Shown here piece after piece: positions 8,322 through 13,661 of a stretch of DNA of 14,499 nt. Under the pieces are notes generated by a model, which was given only the letters and a program-made list of their open reading frames with translations, was not told where the DNA came from and did no database searches. Every line of letters starts with the position of its first letter. Within the stretch, counting starts at the first letter, position 1. Position numbers and translations under genes: made by a program. The DNA lies in NCBI GenBank assembly GCA_002348535.1, contig DEBL01000148.1, positions 1-14,499 on the forward strand, written 5' to 3'. The stretch comes from Deltaproteobacteria bacterium UBA2957 (GTDB lineage: Bacteria > Myxococcota_A > UBA796).

Positions 8322-9196
8322 CCGTGTTGTTTGGGGTGGACCACTCCCCGTGGACCCAAGCTGCCGTCTTGGCGCACGCAGCCCACGGGGTTTCCGTTCG
8401 GCTGCGGCCGTACCCGTCTCTTGGCTACTACCTTGAGTCCGGGGTGGTCTTGCCCGTATGTTGGCGAAACGGCACCCAGACCGCCGATTCACTTTCCATC
8501 ATCGAGACGCTGATGCCGGTCGCCGATGCCCAGCAGCGGGCCCACCTCGAGGCAGACTTCACCGACCTCGAATCCTTGTTTTTGGCCTACGCCTTAGACC
8601 GGACGGGCCCAGGCCGAAGGCTGCGCTTCATTCAGGGTTGGGCGACCATCAACGACGTGCCCACAACGCCCGTCTCCATCGCCTTTCGGGCCGTGCTCTG
8701 TTGGTACTTCTTTGTGCTAATCGAAGTGGGTCGGTGGATGCTGCGCAAGCGCAGGAACGGCCACGCCTGTACCGAGCGGCTGTCACGCCAGTTGATGCCG
8801 TGGGTCACCCGACTTGAAGAAGAGCCATTTCTCGGAGGCGACGAACCCAACGCAAGCGACTTTGGGCTCTTGGGTCACCTTGAGTGCATGTCGAGCGGGC
8901 TCACCGACTGGGCCATGAACGCCGCTGCGCAACACCCCGCGCTCGTGGCATGGCTGCAGCGCATGCACGCCCGAATCGAACACCACCCTACCGTGTACAG
9001 TCGTCGAATCTTCGACCCCGGGGCGGGGCCACAACCGCCCAGTGAGCGCACCCAACAGTGGTTCTACGCCTGCATGGCGCTGTGGGTGGTGGTGTGGCCG
9101 CTCACCTTCCCGCTGCTGACCTATGCCTCGAGCCGCCGCCACGGGTCGCCCAACCGAACCGGTGGTCGATTGGAAGCCCAACGCTACCGCCGGTGA
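8318..9196 (+). CDS. Glutathione S-transferase-fold protein with C-terminal membrane anchor (292 aa)
   Basis: The N-terminal thioredoxin-like half (about 1-70) has SPWTQA at 10-15 in the active-site loop position, VLP (44-46) as the cis-Pro motif and ADSLSI (56-61) as the glutathione gamma-Glu site. The helical C-half holds EEEPFLGGDEPNASDFGL, the hallmark GST 'FLxGDxxxxAD' segment (about 157-174). Glutathione conjugation or reduction is possible, but the substrate is unknown. Unusual for a GST, residues about 250-271 form a hydrophobic stretch followed by SSRRHG, which looks like a tail anchor. A second aromatic-hydrophobic stretch at about 120-138, followed by Arg/Lys, may also touch the membrane. 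Translationally coupled to the serine dehydratase. Ends 3 bp from the convergent rmuC stop. Confidence 0.78.
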   Translation: MTVLFGVDHSPWTQAAVLAHAAHGVSVRLRPYPSLGYYLESGVVLPVCWRNGTQTADSLSIIETLMPVADAQQRAHLEADFTDLESLFLAYALDRTGPGRRLRFIQGWATINDVPTTPVSIAFRAVLCWYFFVLIEVGRWMLRKRRNGHACTERLSRQLMPWVTRLEEEPFLGGDEPNASDFGLLGHLECMSSGLTDWAMNAAAQHPALVAWLQRMHARIEHHPTVYSRRIFDPGAGPQPPSERTQQWFYACMALWVVVWPLTFPLLTYASSRRHGSPNRTGGRLEAQRYRR

Positions 9197-9199
9197 CGG

Positions 9200-10591
9200 T
9201 TAGCCGTTCGACTCGCCATCGGGAGCAGACGCCAACTCCAACACGGGTGACGCGTCGCCCAGCGCTGCCGCGTCGTCGGCCGCATCGCTGATGGACTGCG
9301 AAAACTGCTTGGTGGTCTTGGCGCCCAACGCTTCCAAATTCTTCACCCGGTTCACAAGGTTTCCACGACCCGTGGTCAATTGACTGAAGGCCTTGTCGTA
9401 GGCGACTTGGGCCTGCCCGATTCGGCCGCCGACCTGACTGAGCGTCTCGGAAAAGCCCACAAACTTGTCGTAGAGGGCACCGGCCTGCTTGGCGATTTCG
9501 ACGGCGTTCTTGGTCTGTCGCTCGTTGCGCCACATGGTCTCGATTGTGCGCAACACGGCCAGCAGTGTCGACGGTGTCACGATCAACACGTTTTTGTTGA
9601 TCGCCTCATCGTACAGCGACCGGTCGTGGCGGACCGCCTCGGTAAACGACGCCTCGATGGGAATGAACATCAACACGTAGTCGATGGTCGTGATGCTGGT
9701 GAGGTCTTGGTAGTTCTTGGCCGACAGTCCCTTTACATGACCCCGAATCGATGCGATGTGCAGCTTCATCGCCTCAGCCTGCCCCTCCGCATCGTCGGCA
9801 TCACAGTACTGCTCGTAGTGCTTGAGTGAGACCTTGGCATCGACCACCACTTGGCGATTTCCGGGCATGTGAATCACCACATCGGGCCGCTTGCGCGAAC
9901 CGTCTTCGGCTGTCTCGCTGACCTCGGTCTCGTACTCGCGGCCTTCTTCAAGACCCGAGAGCTCGAGCACCCGACCGAGCACCACTTCGCCCCAGTTGCC
10001 CTGCGACTTGTTGTCGCCCTTCAGGGCACGCGTGAGGTTGCGGGCCTCTTCGCTCATCTGGGTGTTGGTCTCGTTGAGCATCTTGACCTGCTCTTGGAGC
10101 GTGATGCGCTCTTTCGAGGCGTGCTTTTCGGCTTCGGTCATGTGCTTTTGAAAGTCGCCAAGCTGCTTTTCAAAGGGCTTCAACAGCTCGCCAATGGACT
10201 TCTTGCTCTTGGCATCAAAGGCCTTGGTCCGTTCTTCCATGATCTCGTGGGCCGCCGCCTTGAACTGGGCCACCATACGCTCGTGGTCTTGGCGTTGTTT
10301 CTCTGCAGCCTGTTTGGCGGCTTCTTCCTCTTGCGCGGCGGACGTCTGCTGGGCCTCGAGCTGGGCCTCGAGTCGCGCCACCGTGGTCGCCGCCTCTTGA
10401 ACGGCCGTCCGACGCTCGGTGAGTTCGGCTTCAAGGCCATCCACGCGGCCGGCCCGTTCCTCGAGCAAGGCCAAGCGTGCCGCGGTGTCGCCGCCGTCGC
10501 CTTGGGTGCGCGAGGCCTGCCACAGCCGGCCAATCACGGTTCCCAGTGCAACCCCGACCAACAATGATGCAATGACGTAGACGATGTCCAT
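9200..10591 (-). CDS. rmuC: DNA recombination protein RmuC (463 aa)
   Basis: RmuC limits inversion and recombination at short inverted repeats; the family has a restriction-nuclease-like (PD-(D/E)XK) core. One N-terminal transmembrane helix (about 3-23, MDIVYVIASLLVGVALG) anchors it. A long Glu/Gln/Ala-rich coiled coil follows (about 35-190). The RmuC domain (about 195-400) opens with SQGNWGEVVLGRVLE. The nuclease-like motif is D237 in RPDVVI and D251-A-K253 in VVVDAKVSL, so the catalytic set looks intact. Also family-typical are FIPIEASF and TPSTLLAVLRTI. Length is normal for the family. Start ATG at 10591 with GAGGAG (10596-10601) just upstream. Same strand as queD, with a 208-bp gap, so probably a separate transcript. 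Confidence 0.97.
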   Translation of the reverse strand: MDIVYVIASLLVGVALGTVIGRLWQASRTQGDGGDTAARLALLEERAGRVDGLEAELTERRTAVQEAATTVARLEAQLEAQQTSAAQEEEAAKQAAEKQRQDHERMVAQFKAAAHEIMEERTKAFDAKSKKSIGELLKPFEKQLGDFQKHMTEAEKHASKERITLQEQVKMLNETNTQMSEEARNLTRALKGDNKSQGNWGEVVLGRVLELSGLEEGREYETEVSETAEDGSRKRPDVVIHMPGNRQVVVDAKVSLKHYEQYCDADDAEGQAEAMKLHIASIRGHVKGLSAKNYQDLTSITTIDYVLMFIPIEASFTEAVRHDRSLYDEAINKNVLIVTPSTLLAVLRTIETMWRNERQTKNAVEIAKQAGALYDKFVGFSETLSQVGGRIGQAQVAYDKAFSQLTTGRGNLVNRVKNLEALGAKTTKQFSQSISDAADDAAALGDASPVLELASAPDGESNG

Positions 10592-10799
10592 GATGCTCCT
10601 CGCTCCGAAGTGCTCTTACTCTACGCCCTCGGACCGCGGTTGAACAGGGCTCTTCCGGTCACAATCTGACCGTTTGAACGGGAACCGCTGCACGCACCTC
10701 GAACGCACTCAAACGCGGCGATTGGGCGTGCGGTGTCGGGGTGCTCTTCATAGTGTGAGTCAAGGATCACCGCCGCTTTTACCCCTTCAGTTTGCCGTT
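10592..10799. other. Non-coding gap between queD and rmuC
   Basis: 208 bp between two minus-strand genes. No convincing gene, hairpin terminator or good promoter pair was seen. A TTGACT near 10760 (minus strand) has no well-spaced -10 partner. The rmuC promoter is presumably here but was not identified. Confidence 0.4.
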
Positions 10800-11258
10800 T
10801 TAGTCGCCCGATAGGCTGAGGCGGGCGCTGTTCTTGTCGTTCTCGCGCACCTCGACCGAGTGCAGCCACACCCGACCACCGGTCTCGGTCTCGAGCCAGC
10901 GGTCCACCCAGTCTTTGACGTGGCGACAGGTTCCCTCCATGCCCACGTCGTCAAACACCACCAGCTTGCAGCCGCCCTGCTCTTCGATGGCCCGAAACTG
11001 GTCGATCAGGGGGTCGCCCGTATCCAGCAGCAGGGTGTGGTCGAAGGTCTCTTCCAGCCATGCCTTCACCGGTTTGAGCTTGCCGAAGTCCATCACAAAG
11101 CCATTTTCGGTTGGCTCATGGGTCCGAAACCACAGGGTGAAACTGCGGCTGTAGCCGTGAACCCACGCGCAGTGGCCGTCGTGTCGAAACCGCCGGTGGG
11201 CGCACGGGAAGTTGCGGAAGGTCTTGGACGACTCGATGACGGTATTGCTTGATTTCAT
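10800..11258 (-). CDS. queD: QueD-like 6-carboxy-5,6,7,8-tetrahydropterin synthase, atypical zinc motif (152 aa)
   Basis: Second step of 7-deazaguanine synthesis: dihydroneopterin triphosphate to 6-carboxytetrahydropterin. T-fold features: H21 in FPCAHRRF (first zinc His), the C30-A-W-V-H34-G-Y36 motif (usually CxxxHGH), VMDFGKLK (55-62), FDHTLLL (72-78, with D73/H74 of the catalytic relay), GMEGT (106-110) in place of PTxEN, and E139 in VEVREN as the pterin-anchoring Glu. The second His of HGH, a zinc ligand in E. coli QueD, is Tyr36 here; H26, H29 or C30 are possible substitutes. Longer than the ~120-residue E. coli enzyme. Start ATG at 11258 with AAAGG close upstream. Divergent from queE, 164 bp apart. 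Assignment to the QueD/PTPS superfamily is firm and strongly supported by the neighbours; exact activity is less sure. Confidence 0.87.
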   Translation of the reverse strand: MKSSNTVIESSKTFRNFPCAHRRFRHDGHCAWVHGYSRSFTLWFRTHEPTENGFVMDFGKLKPVKAWLEETFDHTLLLDTGDPLIDQFRAIEEQGGCKLVVFDDVGMEGTCRHVKDWVDRWLETETGGRVWLHSVEVRENDKNSARLSLSGD

Positions 11259-11303
11259 TGCCTTTCACCCATGCGAGGGCACCCATCGGCGCCGTTTGGC
11301 CAG

Positions 11304-11330
11304 CGGTAACCGGTATTGTCTATTCGGTAA
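11304..11330 (+). repeat. Three CGGTA direct repeats upstream of the queE -35
   Basis: CGGTAA at 11304-11309, CGGTAT at 11311-11316 and CGGTAA at 11325-11330, with starts 7 and 14 bp apart. The spacing in multiples of seven and the position, 9 bp before the queE -35 and between divergent queD and queE, suggest regulator contact points. This is inference from layout only. Confidence 0.35.
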
Positions 11331-11338
11331 ACAGTTTA

Positions 11339-11367
11339 TTGACCACGCAGACAAAATCTGCTATCAC
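11339..11367 (+). promoter_or_regulatory. Promoter of the queE-folE2-SMR operon
   Basis: TTGACC (11339-11344), a 17-bp spacer, and TATCAC (11362-11367) preceded by TGC (extended -10). The -35 matches five and the -10 four of six consensus positions. Predicted transcription start is about 11374, giving a ~49-nt leader before the queE ATG at 11423. The best promoter in the window. Confidence 0.65.
11347..11361. promoter_or_regulatory. Candidate operator: perfect inverted repeat in promoter spacer
   Basis: GCAGA-CAAAA-TCTGC, a perfect 5-5-5 inverted repeat that ends at the first base before the -10 and lies wholly between -35 and -10 of the queE promoter. A dimeric helix-turn-helix repressor bound here would block RNA polymerase. 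The candidate binder is the XRE domain at the end of FolE2 in this operon (inference). Confidence 0.45.
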
Positions 11368-11377
11368 CGCCGTGACG

Positions 11378-11412
11378 CGCAGGCTGGGGATCCTCTACAC
11401 ACCCCAACAGCG
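11378..11412 (+). other. Possible leader hairpin before queE
   Basis: TGGGG (11385-11389) can pair with CCCCA (11402-11406), flanked by CGC (11378-11380) and GCG (11410-11412) across a small internal loop. It lies in the predicted 5' leader. It does not match the preQ1 riboswitch classes that I know, and the helix is short. Confidence 0.25.
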
Positions 11413-11422
11413 ACACATTCGT

Positions 11423-12061
11423 ATGGGCTATTCAATCAAAGAAATCTACTTCACCCTGCAGGGTGAGGGCGCACACACCGGACGCGCTGCCGTGTTCTGT
11501 CGGTTCACGGGCTGCAACCTGTGGACGGGTCGCGAACAAGACCGTCACAAGGCCGCGTGCACCTTCTGCGACACCGATTTCTTGGGCACCGACGGCCCCG
11601 GGGGCGGGCGATTTGCGACCGAAGACGATGTGGTGCAAGCGGTGCTTGCCGCTTGGCCCAAGACCCGCACGGCCACGCCCCCCTACGTGGTGTTCACCGG
11701 CGGTGAGCCGCTGCTCCAACTCAACACCACGCTCATTGCAGCGTGCAAGGCCGCGGGCATCGAGGTGGCCATCGAGACCAATGGAACCCTGCCGGCCCCC
11801 GACCGCATCGACTGGATCTGCGTGAGCCCCAAGCCCGGCAGCGGCATGAAGCAGACCAACGGCGACGAGCTCAAGCTGGTCTTTCCCCAACCGGACTGCC
11901 CGCCCAGCGCCTTTGAGCACCTCGACTTCACGCACTTCTTTTTACAGCCCATGGACGGCCCCGAGCAGCAGCAGAACATTCAGCGTGCTGCGGCCTATTG
12001 CCAGGCCAATCCCCAGTGGCGCCTGTCGCTGCAAACCCACAAACTCATCGGACTGCCGTGA
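11423..12061 (+). CDS. queE: 7-carboxy-7-deazaguanine synthase QueE (212 aa)
   Basis: Radical SAM enzyme converting 6-carboxytetrahydropterin to 7-carboxy-7-deazaguanine (CDG), the committed ring contraction for queuosine and other 7-deazapurines. Substrate-binding TLQGEG (11-16). The iron-sulfur cluster motif is the QueE-specific CX14CX2C (C31, C46, C49), the longer form seen in E. coli-type enzymes, instead of the plain CX3CX2C of most radical SAM proteins. SAM-binding GGEP (93-96), ETNGT (118-122) and the C-terminal QTHK (204-207). The ATG at 11423 gives the family's usual start (MGYSIKEIYFTLQGEG); the frame stays open upstream to 11249 but that part overlaps the promoter. No strong ribosome site. 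Its TGA shares an A with the folE2 ATG (TGATG), so the two are translationally coupled. Confidence 0.95.
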   Translation: MGYSIKEIYFTLQGEGAHTGRAAVFCRFTGCNLWTGREQDRHKAACTFCDTDFLGTDGPGGGRFATEDDVVQAVLAAWPKTRTATPPYVVFTGGEPLLQLNTTLIAACKAAGIEVAIETNGTLPAPDRIDWICVSPKPGSGMKQTNGDELKLVFPQPDCPPSAFEHLDFTHFFLQPMDGPEQQQNIQRAAAYCQANPQWRLSLQTHKLIGLP

Positions 12062-13212
12062 TGATTGCTTCCGCTCAACCCGTTCACAGCGACGCCCTGC
12101 CCGACCACGCAAGCGAGCTCGACACCCGACAAGTGGCCATCGACAAGGTGGGCATAAAGAACTTGGCCTACCCCATCCAGATCATGGATCGGGACAAAGA
12201 CGTGCAGCACACGGTGGCCCGCGCCAACCTGTATGTGAGCCTGCCCCACCACCTCAAGGGCACCCACATGAGCCGGTTCATCGAGATCCTGAACCAGCGG
12301 CGCGGCGAGATGACCATTCGCACCATGCCGCAGGTGCTCGAAGAGATTCAGAACCGACTGGGGGCCGACGATGCCTACATCGAGCTCAGCTTCCCGTATT
12401 TTATCTCCAAGAAGGCGCCGGTCAGCGGCGTCGAGTCGCTCATGGAATACCAGTGCAAGTTTGGGGCCTCGAAGCGCGGCAAGGACGTGGACTTTGTGCT
12501 GGCCGTGCAGGTACCGGTCAAGAGCCTGTGCCCGTGTTCGAAGGCAATCAGCCAGTACGGCGCCCACAACCAACGCAGCTTGATCGACATTCAGGTTCGG
12601 TCGTCGGAGTTCGTGTGGATCGAAGACGTGGTGACTCGGGTCGAAGCTTGCGCGTCGGCCCCGCTGTACGCCCTGCTCAAGCGCGAAGACGAAAAGTACA
12701 TCACTGAGCTGGCCTACGAAAATCCCAAGTTTGTCGAAGATTTGGTGCGCGATGCGCTATTGTCGCTCAAGGAACTGCCGGGGGTGGAGTGGCTGCACGT
12801 GGCCGCCGACAACCAAGAGTCGATCCACAACCACTCGGCCTACGCCGAGATTGAGTGGACCCGCGACGACGAAGACCAGCCAAAGGCCATCGTGATGGAC
12901 CAACCGGCCGCTGCCGCCGCCAAGAACGATGCCCTGCCGTTTGGCGAATGGCTGGCCGCCCAGCGCCACTACCGGGCCTACTCGCAGCAGCGCTTTGCCG
13001 AACAGATTGGCGTGTCGGCCGCGCACCTGAGCCGGGTCGAGGCCGGCGGCAAGCGGTTGTCGCACGACGTGCTGCTGCGGGCCGCCAAGCTGCTGGGCCA
13101 CGACGCCGACACCATGCTGCTGCGGGCCGGGGTGATTCCCGAGCACCTGATGGCGCGCATCGCTCAAGCGCCGGACCAGTTCCTCGATTGGGCGAACGGG
13201 ACCGGTCAATAA
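12061..13212 (+). CDS. folE2: GTP cyclohydrolase IB (FolE2) with C-terminal XRE helix-turn-helix domain (383 aa)
   Basis: FolE2 converts GTP to 7,8-dihydroneopterin triphosphate, feeding both folate and queuosine; here the queuosine neighbours point to the latter. Catalytic domain, about residues 25-266: GTHMSRF (67-73), SLCPCSK with catalytic/metal Cys (C157 or C159), GAHNQRS with H169, RVEACASAPLY with E195, and ESIHNHSAY (253-261) near the normal C-terminus. It should be a complete enzyme. After an Ala-rich linker (PAAAAAKN, 282-289), residues ~294-350 form an XRE/Cro-type domain: FGEWLAAQR, then the turn SQQRFAEQIGVSAAHLSRVE (308-327), then GGKRLS and LLRAAKLLG. The tail (351-383: LLRAGVIPEHL, PDQFLDW) resembles the C-terminal helices of free XRE regulators. 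Usual FolE2 length is ~260-300, so the last ~100 residues are extra. One unbroken frame. The start at 12061 overlaps the queE stop. Confidence 0.95.
   Translation: MIASAQPVHSDALPDHASELDTRQVAIDKVGIKNLAYPIQIMDRDKDVQHTVARANLYVSLPHHLKGTHMSRFIEILNQRRGEMTIRTMPQVLEEIQNRLGADDAYIELSFPYFISKKAPVSGVESLMEYQCKFGASKRGKDVDFVLAVQVPVKSLCPCSKAISQYGAHNQRSLIDIQVRSSEFVWIEDVVTRVEACASAPLYALLKREDEKYITELAYENPKFVEDLVRDALLSLKELPGVEWLHVAADNQESIHNHSAYAEIEWTRDDEDQPKAIVMDQPAAAAAKNDALPFGEWLAAQRHYRAYSQQRFAEQIGVSAAHLSRVEAGGKRLSHDVLLRAAKLLGHDADTMLLRAGVIPEHLMARIAQAPDQFLDWANGTGQ
12882..12886 (+). promoter_or_regulatory. Possible internal ribosome site for a free XRE product
   Basis: AAAGG lies 8 nt before an in-frame ATG at 12895 (Met279). 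Initiation there would give a ~105-residue protein that is just linker plus XRE domain (MDQPAAAAAK...). Whether it is used is unknown. Confidence 0.25.
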
Positions 13213-13235
13213 CCAAGTTCTGAACTGGAGGTTCC

Positions 13236-13568
13236 ATGCACGTGTACTGGCTGCTGCTGCTGGCCGCGATTGTGTGCGAAGTGACCGCCACGACATCGAT
13301 GAAGTTGTCCGAAGGCTTCACAAAGCCCATCCCGTCGGTCGCCGTCATGGTGGGCTACATCGCCTCGGCGGTGTTCATCACCTTCGCCATCAAGCGCATT
13401 GAGTTGTCGATCGCCTACGCCATCTGGGCGGGACTCGGTGTGTTCTTGACCACGCTCATTGGCGTGTATTTCTTTCGCGAAGGCCTCACGCCCATGAAGG
13501 CCGTATCCACACTGATGATCATTGCCGGGGTGGTGGGCTTGTATCTGTCGCAGCCGGCCACTGGCTAA
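13236..13568 (+). CDS. Small multidrug resistance (SMR/EmrE-like) transporter (110 aa)
   Basis: Four-helix inner-membrane proton/drug antiporter subunit, a dual-topology dimer in this family. The essential membrane Glu is E15 (AAIVCEVTATT). Next come TTSMKLSEGF (19-28) and YAIWAGLG (61-68, with W64), then YFFREGLT and a final helix (about 88-105). The TTxMKxSEGF string is closer to EmrE/Qac-type than to SugE/Gdx-type members, so cationic amphipathic compounds are the likely substrates. Ribosome site GGAGG (13227-13231), 4 nt before the ATG. Only 23 bp after folE2, so it is co-transcribed with the queuosine genes; a link to pterin or deazapurine export would be speculation. Length is typical. 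Confidence 0.95.
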   Translation: MHVYWLLLLAAIVCEVTATTSMKLSEGFTKPIPSVAVMVGYIASAVFITFAIKRIELSIAYAIWAGLGVFLTTLIGVYFFREGLTPMKAVSTLMIIAGVVGLYLSQPATG

Positions 13569-13586
13569 GACGGTGTTGGGCGTCTG

Positions 13587-13615
13587 TTGGGGCGAGGTGC
13601 GCCCCGGTGTACACT
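13587..13615 (+). promoter_or_regulatory. Promoter candidate with hairpin in spacer, upstream of the last lipoprotein gene
   Basis: TTGGGG (13587-13592), 17-bp spacer, TACACT (13610-13615). A perfect inverted repeat GGGGCG-AGGTG-CGCCCC (13589-13605) overlaps the -35 and fills most of the spacer. It may be an operator, or the end-of-transcript hairpin of the SMR operon (there is no T-tract after it). Confidence 0.35.
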
Positions 13616-13648
13616 GCATCGATGCGCCCCCGTGACTGGGCCGATTGC

Positions 13649-13652
13649 GAGG
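13649..13652 (+). promoter_or_regulatory. Weak ribosome site deciding between two ATGs
   Basis: GAGG lies 9 nt before the ATG at 13662 and only 3 nt before the ATG at 13656. This favours 13662 for the lipoprotein start. Confidence 0.4.
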
Positions 13653-13661
13653 CTGATGATC

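Noticed and set aside
9181..9205. Bidirectional terminator between the GST-like gene and rmuC
   Set aside because: Only a 4-bp ACCG/CGGT stem with no T-tract on either side, and the genes are 3 bp apart.
9851..10567. A 238-residue hydrophobic Leu-rich frame on the plus strand
   Set aside because: It is the complement of the rmuC coiled coil; Leu-rich content arises from reversed Glu/Gln/Lys codons.
10621..10869. 82-residue minus-strand frame overlapping the end of queD
   Set aside because: No ribosome site and Arg/Pro-rich composition; it overlaps queD in another frame and has no motif.
11374..11422. preQ1 riboswitch in the queE leader
   Set aside because: The leader is short and lacks the A-rich tail and loop pattern of the known preQ1 classes; kept only as a weak hairpin.
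11913..12707. 264-residue plus-strand frame inside queE/folE2
   Set aside because: Arg/Pro/His-rich shadow; the overlapping frames encode clear QueE and FolE2 motifs.
12767..13348. Minus-strand frames over the FolE2 XRE segment
   Set aside because: Low-complexity Arg/Ala/Pro translation. The plus frame carries the helix-turn-helix, and there is no sign that the XRE part is an artefact of frame choice.
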